A DNA stretch of 64,000 nt from the NCBI RefSeq assembly GCF_002205845.1, contig NZ_NISI01000013.1, positions 62,001 through 126,000 of the forward strand, given 5' to 3'. The notes beneath the pieces are model-generated. The model saw only the letters and a list, made by a program, of their open reading frames with translations, ran no database searches and had not been told where the DNA came from. The position numbers were made by a program, and so were the translations under genes. The DNA comes from Roseateles puraquae (GTDB taxonomy: Bacteria; Pseudomonadota; Gammaproteobacteria; Burkholderiales; Burkholderiaceae_C). Shown in pieces: positions 1 through 8,496 of the stretch (positions are counted from its first letter, which is position 1; every line of letters begins with the position of its first letter).

Positions 1-497
1 GCAATGGCACCTCCCACCACCTGGCGGGCGAGCTGTTCAAGCTGCAGACCAAGACCTTCATCACCCACATCCCCTACCGCGGCTCGGGCCCGGCCTTGCA
101 GGACCTCATCGCCGGTCAGGTCGACCTGATGTTCGACGGCCTGGGCTCCTCGGCCACCCATATCAAGAGCGGCCGCATCAAGGCCCTGGCTGTGGCGGGC
201 AGCAAGCGCGCCGTCGGTTTCCCCGACGTGCCGACCGCCGCGGAAGCCGGCGTGCCGGGCTACGAAGTGTCGACCTGGTACGGCCTCTGGGCGCCCAAGG
301 GCACGGCCAAGGAGGCCATCGCGGCCATGCAGGCCGAACTGCGCAAGGCGTTCGCCACCGACGAGATCCGCAACATCTGGCACGGCCTGGGCGCCGAGAC
401 ACCCAACCTCTACGGCGACGCCTTCGGCCAGTTCGTCAGCGGCGAGGTCAAGCGCTGGGCAGAGGTCGTCAAGCGCTCTGGAGCGAAATTGGACTAA
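1..497 (+). CDS. Bug-family tripartite tricarboxylate transporter substrate-binding protein, 3' part
   Basis: This is the C-terminal part of a periplasmic solute-binding protein; the reading frame is open from base 3 and the 5' end lies outside the window. The visible protein begins NGTSHHLAGELF, followed by the HIPYRGSGPALQDLIAGQVD block and the later TAAEAGVPGYEVSTWYG stretch, both hallmarks of the Bug (TctC-like) family, which is strongly expanded in Burkholderiales. Such proteins deliver small carboxylates to a TctAB-type membrane pair or act as sensors. No TctAB genes are visible here. The next gene is a malonyl-CoA-synthetase-like ligase, so malonate or a similar acid is a reasonable but unproven ligand. 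Confidence 0.9.
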   Translation, partial: NGTSHHLAGELFKLQTKTFITHIPYRGSGPALQDLIAGQVDLMFDGLGSSATHIKSGRIKALAVAGSKRAVGFPDVPTAAEAGVPGYEVSTWYGLWAPKGTAKEAIAAMQAELRKAFATDEIRNIWHGLGAETPNLYGDAFGQFVSGEVKRWAEVVKRSGAKLD

Positions 498-516
498 CCC
501 CCTACCGGCTGCGCCG

Positions 517-572
517 GCCCCCTTGGGAAGGGGGCACTGCCGATGGACCGGCAAAGCCGGATCCATGGCAGT
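517..572. other. Two adjacent intergenic hairpins
   Basis: Bases 517-535 form a perfect 8-bp stem (GCCCCCTT / AAGGGGGC) with a 3-base loop. Bases 536-572 form a second, imperfect stem with an AAA loop at the centre (GGACCGGC AAA GCCGGATCC). No T-run follows, so this is not a classic intrinsic terminator. It lies in the short gap between the binding-protein gene and the ligase gene and may attenuate or terminate transcription, or be one copy of a dispersed palindromic repeat. Confidence 0.5.
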
Positions 573-607
573 CGCTGGATCAAGACCCAACTGAGTTCGA
601 CGCACCC

Positions 608-2119
608 ATGAATCTCTATTCCGCCCTGCGGGCCGGCTTCCCTGCCGACCTGGACACGACCGCCATCGACGCCGATGGCGCCCTCTACACCTGGCGCGAC
701 CTCGAACGGGGCAGCGCCATGCTGGCCAACTGGCTGCAGCGCCTGGACCTGCCGGCCGGCAGCCGCGTGGCGGTGCACACCGACAAGAGCGTCGAGGGCT
801 TGCTGCTCTACCTCGCGGTGCTGCGCGCCGGCCTCGTCTACCTGCCGCTGAACCCGGCCTACCAAGCCAGCGAACTCGAGCACTTCATCACCGATGCCGC
901 GCCCGGCGTGGTGGTCTGCGCCAGCCGCAACTTCGGATGGATCAGCAAGCTGGCCTTCCAGCGGGGCGTGCGCTGGGTGTTCACGCTGGACGACGACCGC
1001 AGCGGCACCCTGCTGGAGCGCGCCGTGCAGATGAGCGACGTGCACGAGCACGTGGCGCGGGCGCCCGGCGACCTGGCCGCCATCCTCTACACCAGCGGCA
1101 CCACCGGGCGCAGCAAGGGTGCCATGCTCAGCCACGCCAACCTGCTGAGCAACGCCCAGACGCTCAAGGCGTACTGGGACTGGCAACCTGACGACGTGCT
1201 GCTGCACGCGCTGCCCATCTTCCATGTGCACGGCCTGTTCGTCGCCTCGCATGGCGCGCTGCTCAACGGCAGCAAGATGCTGTGGTTCAACAAGTTCGAT
1301 GCCGCAGCGGTCGCCCGTCGGCTGCCCGAGGCGACCGTCTTCATGGGCGTGCCCACGCTCTACGTGCGGCTGCTCCAGGAGACGACGCTCGACACCCGCG
1401 CCATGCGCCTCTTCATCAGTGGCTCGGCGCCGCTGCTCATCGAGACCTGGCGCGAATGGCAGGCCCGTACCGGCCACCTCATCCTGGAACGCTACGGCAT
1501 GAGCGAGACGCTGATGCTGACCTCCAACCCCTGCCGGCCGCAAGACGGCGAGCGCATCGGCGGCACCGTGGGCCCGGCGCTGCCGGGTGTGGGCCTGCGC
1601 GTCGTGAGTGACGCCGGCCAGGCCTGCGCGGTCGACGAGATCGGCCATGTGCAGGTGCGCGGCCCCAATGTCTTCAGCGGCTACTGGCAGATGCCCGAGA
1701 AGACGGCCGAGGAATTCACCGCCGACGGCTGGTTCAAGACCGGCGACGTCGGGCGCCTGGGCGCCAACGGCTACCTCACCCTGATCGGCCGCAGCAAGGA
1801 TCTCGTCATCAGCGGCGGCTTCAACGTCTACCCGGCGGAGATCGAGGGCTTCCTGAACGAACTGCCCGGCGTGGATGAATCCGCGGTGATCGGCGTACCC
1901 CACCCCGACTTCGGCGAGGCCGTGGTGGCGGTGGTCACGCCCGCCAAGGGCAGCGTGCCCGACCCCGACGGCCTGATCCAGGCGCTCAAGGGCCGCATCG
2001 CCGGCTTCAAGGTGCCCAAACGGGTGATCGTGGCGCCGGAGCTGCCGCGCAACGCGATGGGCAAGGTGCAGAAAAAGCTGCTGCGCGAACAACACGCCGG
2101 ATTGTTCGGCAGCGCCTAA
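608..2119 (+). CDS. matB: Malonyl-CoA synthetase-like AMP-forming acyl-CoA ligase
   Basis: This 503-residue enzyme belongs to the adenylate-forming ANL superfamily, which activates a carboxylic acid with ATP and transfers it to CoA. The phosphate-binding A3 motif YTSGTTGRSKG is at about residues 161-171, the ERYGMSE motif at about 294-300, the hinge block GRSKDLVISGGFNVYPAEIE near 394-413, and the catalytic lysine in GKVQKK near 485. The length and the ERYGMSE / GPALPGVG region match MatB, which makes malonyl-CoA from malonate. The preceding Bug-family binding protein would fit uptake of the acid, though a hairpin-rich gap separates the two. Methylmalonate or another short dicarboxylate is an alternative substrate. 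Family assignment is firm; substrate is inferred. Confidence 0.8.
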   Translation: MNLYSALRAGFPADLDTTAIDADGALYTWRDLERGSAMLANWLQRLDLPAGSRVAVHTDKSVEGLLLYLAVLRAGLVYLPLNPAYQASELEHFITDAAPGVVVCASRNFGWISKLAFQRGVRWVFTLDDDRSGTLLERAVQMSDVHEHVARAPGDLAAILYTSGTTGRSKGAMLSHANLLSNAQTLKAYWDWQPDDVLLHALPIFHVHGLFVASHGALLNGSKMLWFNKFDAAAVARRLPEATVFMGVPTLYVRLLQETTLDTRAMRLFISGSAPLLIETWREWQARTGHLILERYGMSETLMLTSNPCRPQDGERIGGTVGPALPGVGLRVVSDAGQACAVDEIGHVQVRGPNVFSGYWQMPEKTAEEFTADGWFKTGDVGRLGANGYLTLIGRSKDLVISGGFNVYPAEIEGFLNELPGVDESAVIGVPHPDFGEAVVAVVTPAKGSVPDPDGLIQALKGRIAGFKVPKRVIVAPELPRNAMGKVQKKLLREQHAGLFGSA

Positions 2120-2184
2120 AAATCACGCGGTGCGCCGAGGCCGGCGGCGCACAATGAATTGCACCAGTTGCCACGGAGGGTGCC

Positions 2185-4803
2185 ATTCCGACCGCCGAAG
2201 TCTCGTCCGATGCCGAGCGCCAGCGGCTCGCCCGGCGCCGCCGCTGGCGCGACCGCGCCTTGCTGCTGGCGCCGGCCGGCGCCTTCGGCCTGGTGCTCGT
2301 GGTGATGTGGGCGCTGCTCGCCTGGTACGTCGTCGAGACACCGCGCGAGTTGCTGGCCCGACAGCGCCAGGAGCAGGCCACCGCCGTGCGCGCCGTGGCG
2401 ATGCAGACTGAACCCGTGCTGCGCCAGGCCGAAAGCGCACTGCGCGCCATCGACATCTGGTTGACCCACAGCCACGAAGGACATGTGCTGGACGAGCCAG
2501 CCCTGACGCAACTGGCAGACAGCCTGCGCAGCGGCACCCGGCAGTTCGTCGACATCGCGCTGGTCACCTCCACCGGCCGGGTGCGACGGCTGCAGGCGGG
2601 CGCCGCGGATGACTTCGCCAGCGTTGCTGGTACCGCGGCGTTTGATCAAGCCATGGCGACGTCGCCCGACGGCCTGCTTGTCGGCTTGCCGCTGCGCCTG
2701 TCGGGCCGGCTGGACGACAACCGCGTGCGCCTGCCGCTGTTCCTGCGCCTGTCCCGGCCGCTGGGCGACCACGTCCTGGCCCTGGCCCTGGTGGACCTGC
2801 AACGCCTGCAGGAAGCCCAGGCCCTGTTCCTGCCGAACAGCGAGACCGCCTTGGTGGTGATGCGCAGCGACGGCGTCGCGCTGTCGCGCCGGCCGGAGGT
2901 GGCCGGTTTCGTAGGCCGCAACCTGTTCGAGCAGTTTCCTGCCGCGCGGCGTGACTTCAGCGGCCAGGAAGGCTTCTACACCACCACCGGCGCCGCCACG
3001 GACGGGCGCCCCCGCGTGGGCGCCTTCGTCACGCTGGACGACTTCGGCCTGAAGCTGCTGCTCTCCGACACCGAGCACGCCGCCCTGACCCGGCACCTGC
3101 GCCAGCGCACCCTGCTGCTGGTCACGGCGGCGGCCGCCACGCTCGGCCTGTTGCTGCTGGCGCGCTGGCTGGGCCAGTTGCAGCGCGATGCCCGCTTGCG
3201 CGAGGCGATGCTGCAGGCCACCAGCAACGCCATGCCGCTGGGCCTGTTCCGCACCGATGCCAGCGGCCGCATCGTCTACGTGAACGACGCCTACCTGCGC
3301 GTGCACGGCCTCAAGCGCGAGGACGCGGCCTGGGGCTGGACGACGCTTGTGCAAGCCGAGCAGCGCGACATGCTCATCCAGCGCTGGAAGCACCTGATGA
3401 GCACCGGCGAGCCCATCGACATGGTGCGCAAGATGAAGCGTGGCGACGATGGCCGCATCCGCTGGATCGCGCTGCGCACCGCACCGCTGTTCATCAACGG
3501 CCAGGTCGCTGGCCAGGTCGGCACGGTGGAGGACGTGACCGAACGCGGCGAGCAGGCGAAGGCGCACCAGACCCTGGCGGCCATCTTCGACATGACACCC
3601 GACCTCGTCTGCCAGGCCAGCGAACATGGTCAGGTCACCTACCTGAACCCCGCCGCGCGCCAGCGGCTGGGCATGGACGCGGCGGCGGCGCTGACGGACG
3701 TGCACATCGTCGACTTCTTCACCCCGCAGCAGCTCGAAGCCTACGAACAGCAGGTGCTGCCCCAGGCCCTGCGCGACGGCCACTGGCGCGGGCGCGTCGA
3801 GCTGCAACTGGCTGACACCCAGGTGCCGATGGACTGCCTCGTCACCGCCCATGTGGATGTGCGCGGACGCATCGAGACCGTATCGGTCATCCTGCGCGAC
3901 GTGTCGGAGCAGCAGCGCGCCCAGCGCCAGCTCGAACGCAGCGAGGCCATGCTGCTGGCCGTTGCCCACACCGCACGGGCCGAGTTCCTGGTGGCCGACA
4001 CCGACGCGCGGGTGTTGTTCTTCAATGCCGCCTTTGCGGAGCACCGCCGCATCGAACTGCAGGACTGGGTGGGCCGGTCGCTGGCAGAACTCTTCGGCGA
4101 GCGCGCCTATGCCAGTCGCTCAGCACTGGTGACAGCCGCCCTGGCCGGCGAGACGATGCGTCTGGAGCTGCCCGACAGTGCCGAGCGCGATGGTCGGCGC
4201 TTCGAGGCGCACTACGCCCCGCTGCGCGTGCAGAGCGGCCAGATCGAAGGCCTCATCGCCATCGAGCTCGACGTGACCGAGGCCCGGCGCGAGGAAGAGC
4301 GCCTGCGCCGCGCCTCGCAAACCGACCCGCTGACCCAGCTGCTCAATCGCAGCGGCTTCGAGAACGGCGCGCGCGACCTGCTGAGCGGCACCACCGGCCA
4401 GCGCCTGGCGCTGCTCTACCTCGACCTGGACCGCTTCAAGCCCGTCAACGACGCGCACGGCCACCCGACCGGCGACGCGCTGCTCAAGGCCGTGGCCCTG
4501 CGCATGCGCCATGCACTGCGGCCCAGCGACCTCGTCGCGCGACTGGGTGGCGACGAGTTCGCCGTGCTGCTGCCACAGCTGCAGCATCCGAGCGATGCAG
4601 CCACCGTCTCGGCCAAGCTGCTGGCCGCGGTGAGCGCGCCGTATCACATCGGCGAGCTGGAGCTGAGCATCGGCCTGAGCATCGGCTATGCCGTGGCCAC
4701 GACCGGCAGCATGACCCTCGAAGCCCTCGTGGCCGAAGCCGATGCCCGCCTGTACGACGCCAAGCGCGCCGGCCGGGGGCGGGCCAGCGGCAGCGTGATG
4801 TAG
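2185..4803 (+). CDS. Membrane PAS-PAS-PAS-GGDEF diguanylate cyclase
   Basis: This predicted inner-membrane sensor makes cyclic-di-GMP from two GTP. In order it has a basic N-terminus, a membrane helix, an extracytoplasmic sensor region of about 250 residues, a second membrane helix (TLLLVTAAAATLGLLLLARW), three PAS domains and a C-terminal GGDEF domain. The active site GGDEF is at bases 4546-4560. RPSD (4519-4530) lies exactly five residues upstream, the position of the allosteric inhibitory I-site, so an active, product-inhibited enzyme is expected. There is no EAL domain. The start is uncertain: TTG at 2260 lacks a Shine-Dalgarno sequence and removes the basic segment before the first helix, whereas ATT at 2185 has GGAGGG four bases upstream and gives a sensible RRRRWRDR cytoplasmic tail. 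No ATG or GTG is available in frame. Confidence 0.88.
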   Translation: MPTAEVSSDAERQRLARRRRWRDRALLLAPAGAFGLVLVVMWALLAWYVVETPRELLARQRQEQATAVRAVAMQTEPVLRQAESALRAIDIWLTHSHEGHVLDEPALTQLADSLRSGTRQFVDIALVTSTGRVRRLQAGAADDFASVAGTAAFDQAMATSPDGLLVGLPLRLSGRLDDNRVRLPLFLRLSRPLGDHVLALALVDLQRLQEAQALFLPNSETALVVMRSDGVALSRRPEVAGFVGRNLFEQFPAARRDFSGQEGFYTTTGAATDGRPRVGAFVTLDDFGLKLLLSDTEHAALTRHLRQRTLLLVTAAAATLGLLLLARWLGQLQRDARLREAMLQATSNAMPLGLFRTDASGRIVYVNDAYLRVHGLKREDAAWGWTTLVQAEQRDMLIQRWKHLMSTGEPIDMVRKMKRGDDGRIRWIALRTAPLFINGQVAGQVGTVEDVTERGEQAKAHQTLAAIFDMTPDLVCQASEHGQVTYLNPAARQRLGMDAAAALTDVHIVDFFTPQQLEAYEQQVLPQALRDGHWRGRVELQLADTQVPMDCLVTAHVDVRGRIETVSVILRDVSEQQRAQRQLERSEAMLLAVAHTARAEFLVADTDARVLFFNAAFAEHRRIELQDWVGRSLAELFGERAYASRSALVTAALAGETMRLELPDSAERDGRRFEAHYAPLRVQSGQIEGLIAIELDVTEARREEERLRRASQTDPLTQLLNRSGFENGARDLLSGTTGQRLALLYLDLDRFKPVNDAHGHPTGDALLKAVALRMRHALRPSDLVARLGGDEFAVLLPQLQHPSDAATVSAKLLAAVSAPYHIGELELSIGLSIGYAVATTGSMTLEALVAEADARLYDAKRAGRGRASGSVM

Positions 4804-4902
4804 CAGAAGATTTGCGCATATCGATGCGTCCATCGCTTCGTGGCGCGGTGGCCGGTGGCTTCCTAGAGTGCGGCGCTTCCCTTCACGCCACCACGCTGCC
4901 CC

Positions 4903-7098
4903 ATGCCGTACCGTTCCTTCGCGCCGTCCACCCTTGCTGCCGCTCTCGCCGCCGCACTCGCCAGCCAGGTGCAGGCGGCTGACGCGCCCGCCACGCTCGA
5001 CCGGGTCGAAGTGACGGCCCAGCGCCGGGCCGAGTCCGCACAAGACGTCGGCATTGCGCTCAGCGTGCTGTCGGGTGACGAGCTCAAGGCGCGCGGCGTG
5101 CGCGGCGTCAACCAGCTGCAAGACCAGGTGCCCAGCCTGGAAGTGGAACCCGCCTTCGGCAGCGGCCAGGCGCAGTTCCGCATCCGCGGCATCGGCTTCC
5201 AGGATTACGGGGCCAACAACGCCTCGCCGGTGGGGGTCTATGTCGACGAGGTCGGCTTCGCCTTCCCGGTGCAGACGCAGGGTCTGCTGTTCGACCTGGC
5301 GCGGGTGGAGGTGCTGCGCGGGCCGCAGGGCACGCTGTACGGCAAGAACACCACCGCCGGTGCCATCAACCTGCTCACACGGCGGCCCACGCGCCAAGCC
5401 GAGGCGGGCTTCAGCGTCGGCGTCGGCTCGAACAGCGCGGTGCAGGCGCAAGGCTATCTGTCCGGCCCGCTGGCCGACGGCGTGCGCGGCCGGCTGTCGC
5501 TGGCCAGTGAACGGGGCGGCGCCTGGCAGCACAACCGCCTCACCGGCGAGAAGCTCGGCGACCAGCGCGTGGACGCGGTGCGCGGCCAGCTGGAGGTCGA
5601 CCTCACGCCGACGTTGCAGGCACGCCTGAGCCTGAGCCACAACCAGGATCGCTCCGACGTGCCGGGCCTGTACGTGCCCACGCCCCGCGCCCGCACCCAG
5701 CAGCCCGCCGACACCGACACCACCGCCACCGGCTGGGGCCTGAAGCCCGACTTCGCCCAGGCCATCGGCGTCAGCCCCGACGCCAAGCCCTCGCGCGACA
5801 ACCGCGCCACCAACATCTCGCTGCAGCTCGACTGGCAGCTCGGCGCCACCCGCCTGACCAGCATCACCGCGCGTCAACGCTTCACGCGGCACGAGCTGGC
5901 GGACTGGGACGGCACCGCCGTCAACCATTCCGATGTCGACTGGCGCGACAACGCCCGCGTCACCACCCAGGAGCTGCGCCTGGCCTCCGCGCCGCAGGCG
6001 GCCCTGCCCTGGGTCGTGGGCGCCTACTACGCCAAGGACCGGCTGAGTGAAGACTGGCAGACCGACTTCCGCAGCGACTACGGCCTCATCACCCGCACGC
6101 GCTACCAGCAGGACGGCCGCGCCACCGCCGTCTTCGGCCAGGCGGATGTGCCGCTGGCCGCCCAGTGGACGCTGGTGGCTGGCCTGCGCCAGGAACGCGA
6201 GACCCGCAGCCTGCACGACTTCAGCACCGGCACCACGCCCGTCGTGCCCGGCCTGGGGGTGAGCGGCACCGCGTCCTCGCTGACCACGAACCAGACCTCA
6301 GGCAAGCTCGCCCTTCAATTCAAGCCCGACGCCGGCACCCTGCTCTATGCCTCGCTCAGCCGCGGCCTCAAGTCGGGCGGCATCACGGCCCACAACACCT
6401 TCAACACGTTGGCACTGACCGCCTTCCAGCCCGAGAAGCTGGTGGCGCTGGAACTGGGTGCCAAGGCCGACCTCAGCCGCGCACTGCGGCTGAATGCCGC
6501 GGTCTTCCACTACGACTACCGCGACCAGCAGTTCCAGGACGTGACGACCTCGCCCACCGGCGCGCTGATCGGCAAGATCATCAACATCCCGCGCTCGCGC
6601 ATCGACGGCGGCGAGGTGGAGCTGCAATGGCGGCCGCTGCAAGGCCTGACGGTCGCGCAGTCGCTCGGCTACAAGCACGGCACGTTCAAGGCCTTCAACT
6701 CGCCGCTGCTGGGCAACCTCTCGGGGCACAGCCAGTTCTTCCCCAAGCTCAGCTACGGCGGCTCGGTCGCCTATGCCTGGACGGCGCAGGGCTTCGATTG
6801 GAAGGCCGCCGCCGACTACAGCTACCGCAGCAACTCGCCCTCCTGGCTGAACCGCCTGAACGTGGACGGCGGCACGGTCTACGACATCCCGGCCTACTGG
6901 CTGGCCAATGCGCGCCTGGAAGTGGCGCCGTCCAACTCGCCCTGGCTCGCCACCCTGGGCGTGCGCAACCTCTTCGACCGCCACTACGACCTGACGCGCA
7001 ACTTCTTCGGCAACCGCCCGAGCACGGCTGACGACCTCAACGTCGCCGCCGCCGGCCAGCCGCGCACCTGGACGCTGACGGTCAGCTACGCCTATTGA
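4903..7098 (+). CDS. TonB-dependent outer-membrane receptor
   Basis: This 731-residue protein has a signal peptide (cleavage after about residue 25, SQVQA), a plug domain and a beta-barrel ending in the aromatic terminus LTVSYAY typical of outer-membrane proteins. The start of the mature chain (TLDRVEVTAQRR) resembles a TonB box region, and the plug shows the usual blocks FRIRGIGFQ and RVEVLRGPQGTLYGKNTTAGAIN. It should import a siderophore, cobalamin, sugar or other large ligand using TonB energy; the substrate cannot be read from sequence. It stands between a diguanylate cyclase and a TPR protein with no obvious siderophore genes. The dipeptide-type ABC importer a few genes downstream could carry the ligand across the inner membrane, but this is only a positional suggestion. 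Confidence 0.92.
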   Translation: MPYRSFAPSTLAAALAAALASQVQAADAPATLDRVEVTAQRRAESAQDVGIALSVLSGDELKARGVRGVNQLQDQVPSLEVEPAFGSGQAQFRIRGIGFQDYGANNASPVGVYVDEVGFAFPVQTQGLLFDLARVEVLRGPQGTLYGKNTTAGAINLLTRRPTRQAEAGFSVGVGSNSAVQAQGYLSGPLADGVRGRLSLASERGGAWQHNRLTGEKLGDQRVDAVRGQLEVDLTPTLQARLSLSHNQDRSDVPGLYVPTPRARTQQPADTDTTATGWGLKPDFAQAIGVSPDAKPSRDNRATNISLQLDWQLGATRLTSITARQRFTRHELADWDGTAVNHSDVDWRDNARVTTQELRLASAPQAALPWVVGAYYAKDRLSEDWQTDFRSDYGLITRTRYQQDGRATAVFGQADVPLAAQWTLVAGLRQERETRSLHDFSTGTTPVVPGLGVSGTASSLTTNQTSGKLALQFKPDAGTLLYASLSRGLKSGGITAHNTFNTLALTAFQPEKLVALELGAKADLSRALRLNAAVFHYDYRDQQFQDVTTSPTGALIGKIINIPRSRIDGGEVELQWRPLQGLTVAQSLGYKHGTFKAFNSPLLGNLSGHSQFFPKLSYGGSVAYAWTAQGFDWKAAADYSYRSNSPSWLNRLNVDGGTVYDIPAYWLANARLEVAPSNSPWLATLGVRNLFDRHYDLTRNFFGNRPSTADDLNVAAAGQPRTWTLTVSYAY

Positions 7099-7125
7099 GG
7101 CGCCGTGGCTGGCTATGCTGCCGCC

Positions 7126-8496
7126 ATGGCACACGACCCCCTGGGCAATCCCATCGTCGACGACGACCCCGCGCTGATCGCGGGGCTGGACGATTTCGTC
7201 AGCGGCTTCCTGGCCTACGAGACCCGCGCCGAGACCATCCTCGCCACGGCCGCCGCCCATCCGCAGGCGGTCATGGCCCAGGTCTACGCCGGCTGGCTGT
7301 GGATGTTCCTGGAGGCCCCCGAGGCCGCCGACCGCGCCCGCCCCTTCCTGGACGCGGCCCGCGCCGCGCTGCGGCCCGGCGCCACGCTGGCCCACGAGCG
7401 CGAGCGCGAGCAGGTCGCGCTGCTGGCCGACTGGGTGGCCGGGGACACCGCCGCGGTGGAGGCACGCGCCCTGCGCCTGGCCACACGCTGGCCGCACGAC
7501 CTCGCCGTGGTCAAGCTGGCGCAGTACCTGGCCTTCAACCGCGGCGATGCACCGGCCATGCTGCGCGTCATCCTGGCCGTGCTGCCGGCCAACGCGCACA
7601 ACGCCCATGCGCAGGGCATGGCCGCCTTCGCCTACGAACAGGCCCACCGGCTGGACGAGGCCGAGGCCACCGCGCGCCTGGCGCTCACCCTGCAGCGCCG
7701 TGAGCCCTGGGCCCAGCATGCGCTGGCCCATGTGCTGCTCACGCGCGGCCGGGTGGACGAAGGCCTGCGCTTCCTGGAGGCGGTCAGCGACACCTGGACC
7801 AACCTGAATTCCTTCATGGTGACCCACCTGTGGTGGCACCTGGCCCTCTTCTACCTGGCGCGCGGCCGCCACGACGACGCGCTGGCGCTGTACGACCACC
7901 GCGTCTGGGGCGTGTCACCCGGCTATTCGCAAGACCAGGTAGGTGCGGTGCAGTTGCTGGCGCGGCTGGAGTGGGTGGGCGTGGACGTCGGCAGTCGCTG
8001 GGCTGCGCTGGCCGAGCACCTCGCCACCCGCGCCGAAGACACCACCGAGCCCTTCCTGAGCCTGCTCTACCTCTACGGCCTGGCCCGCGCGGCCCGCCCC
8101 GAGGCCGACCGCCTGCTGGCGGCCATCACCACGCGGGCGCAGGCGGCCACGGGTGAGGCACGCATCGCCTGGCACGACGCCGCCCTGCCCACCGCCCACG
8201 GCCTGGTGGCCCTGGCCCGCGGCGATGCGGCCACGGCTGACCACGCCCTGGCTCAGGGCCTGCCGCGCCTCGTCCGCGTGGGCGGCAGCCATGCACAGCG
8301 CGACCTTTTCGCGCTGCTGCACATCGATGCCGCCACCCGCGCTGGCCAGTGGCGCGACGCGCAGCAGGCGCTCGAACTGCGCCGCCTGACCGACCCGCAG
8401 GACGTCCCGGTCAATGCCCGGCTGGCCGACCTGTACGGGCAACTCGGCCTGCCCGCGCTGGCCGCCGAGGCCCGCGCGGCGAGCCGCCGGTCATGA
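7126..8496 (+). CDS. TTC38-like tetratricopeptide repeat protein
   Basis: This predicted cytoplasmic protein of about 456 residues is made of helical TPR-like repeats. The blocks WAQHALAHVLLTRGRVDEGL and HLWWHLALFYLARGRHDDAL match the pattern of the TTC38 family, found from bacteria to animals and biochemically undefined. ATG at 7126 is preferred; an in-frame GTG lies 21 bases upstream. The stop codon overlaps the ATG of the ABC transporter gene by four bases, so the two are almost certainly co-transcribed and translationally coupled. No signal peptide or membrane helix is seen. Its role in the transporter operon is unknown. Confidence 0.75.
   Translation: MAHDPLGNPIVDDDPALIAGLDDFVSGFLAYETRAETILATAAAHPQAVMAQVYAGWLWMFLEAPEAADRARPFLDAARAALRPGATLAHEREREQVALLADWVAGDTAAVEARALRLATRWPHDLAVVKLAQYLAFNRGDAPAMLRVILAVLPANAHNAHAQGMAAFAYEQAHRLDEAEATARLALTLQRREPWAQHALAHVLLTRGRVDEGLRFLEAVSDTWTNLNSFMVTHLWWHLALFYLARGRHDDALALYDHRVWGVSPGYSQDQVGAVQLLARLEWVGVDVGSRWAALAEHLATRAEDTTEPFLSLLYLYGLARAARPEADRLLAAITTRAQAATGEARIAWHDAALPTAHGLVALARGDAATADHALAQGLPRLVRVGGSHAQRDLFALLHIDAATRAGQWRDAQQALELRRLTDPQDVPVNARLADLYGQLGLPALAAEARAASRRS

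Noticed and set aside
494-2095. Long open frame on the minus strand opposite the ligase gene
   Set aside because: It lies wholly antisense to a well-recognised enzyme gene, has His/Gly/Ala-rich composition without domains, and is the expected by-product of high GC at third codon positions. The same applies to 2116-4044, 4120-6216, 17456-19747, 21824-24313 and similar frames.
4815-4828. CGCAT-ATCG-ATGCG dyad before the TonB-dependent receptor gene
   Set aside because: Five-base arms are too short to stand out in this composition and no promoter element could be aligned with it.
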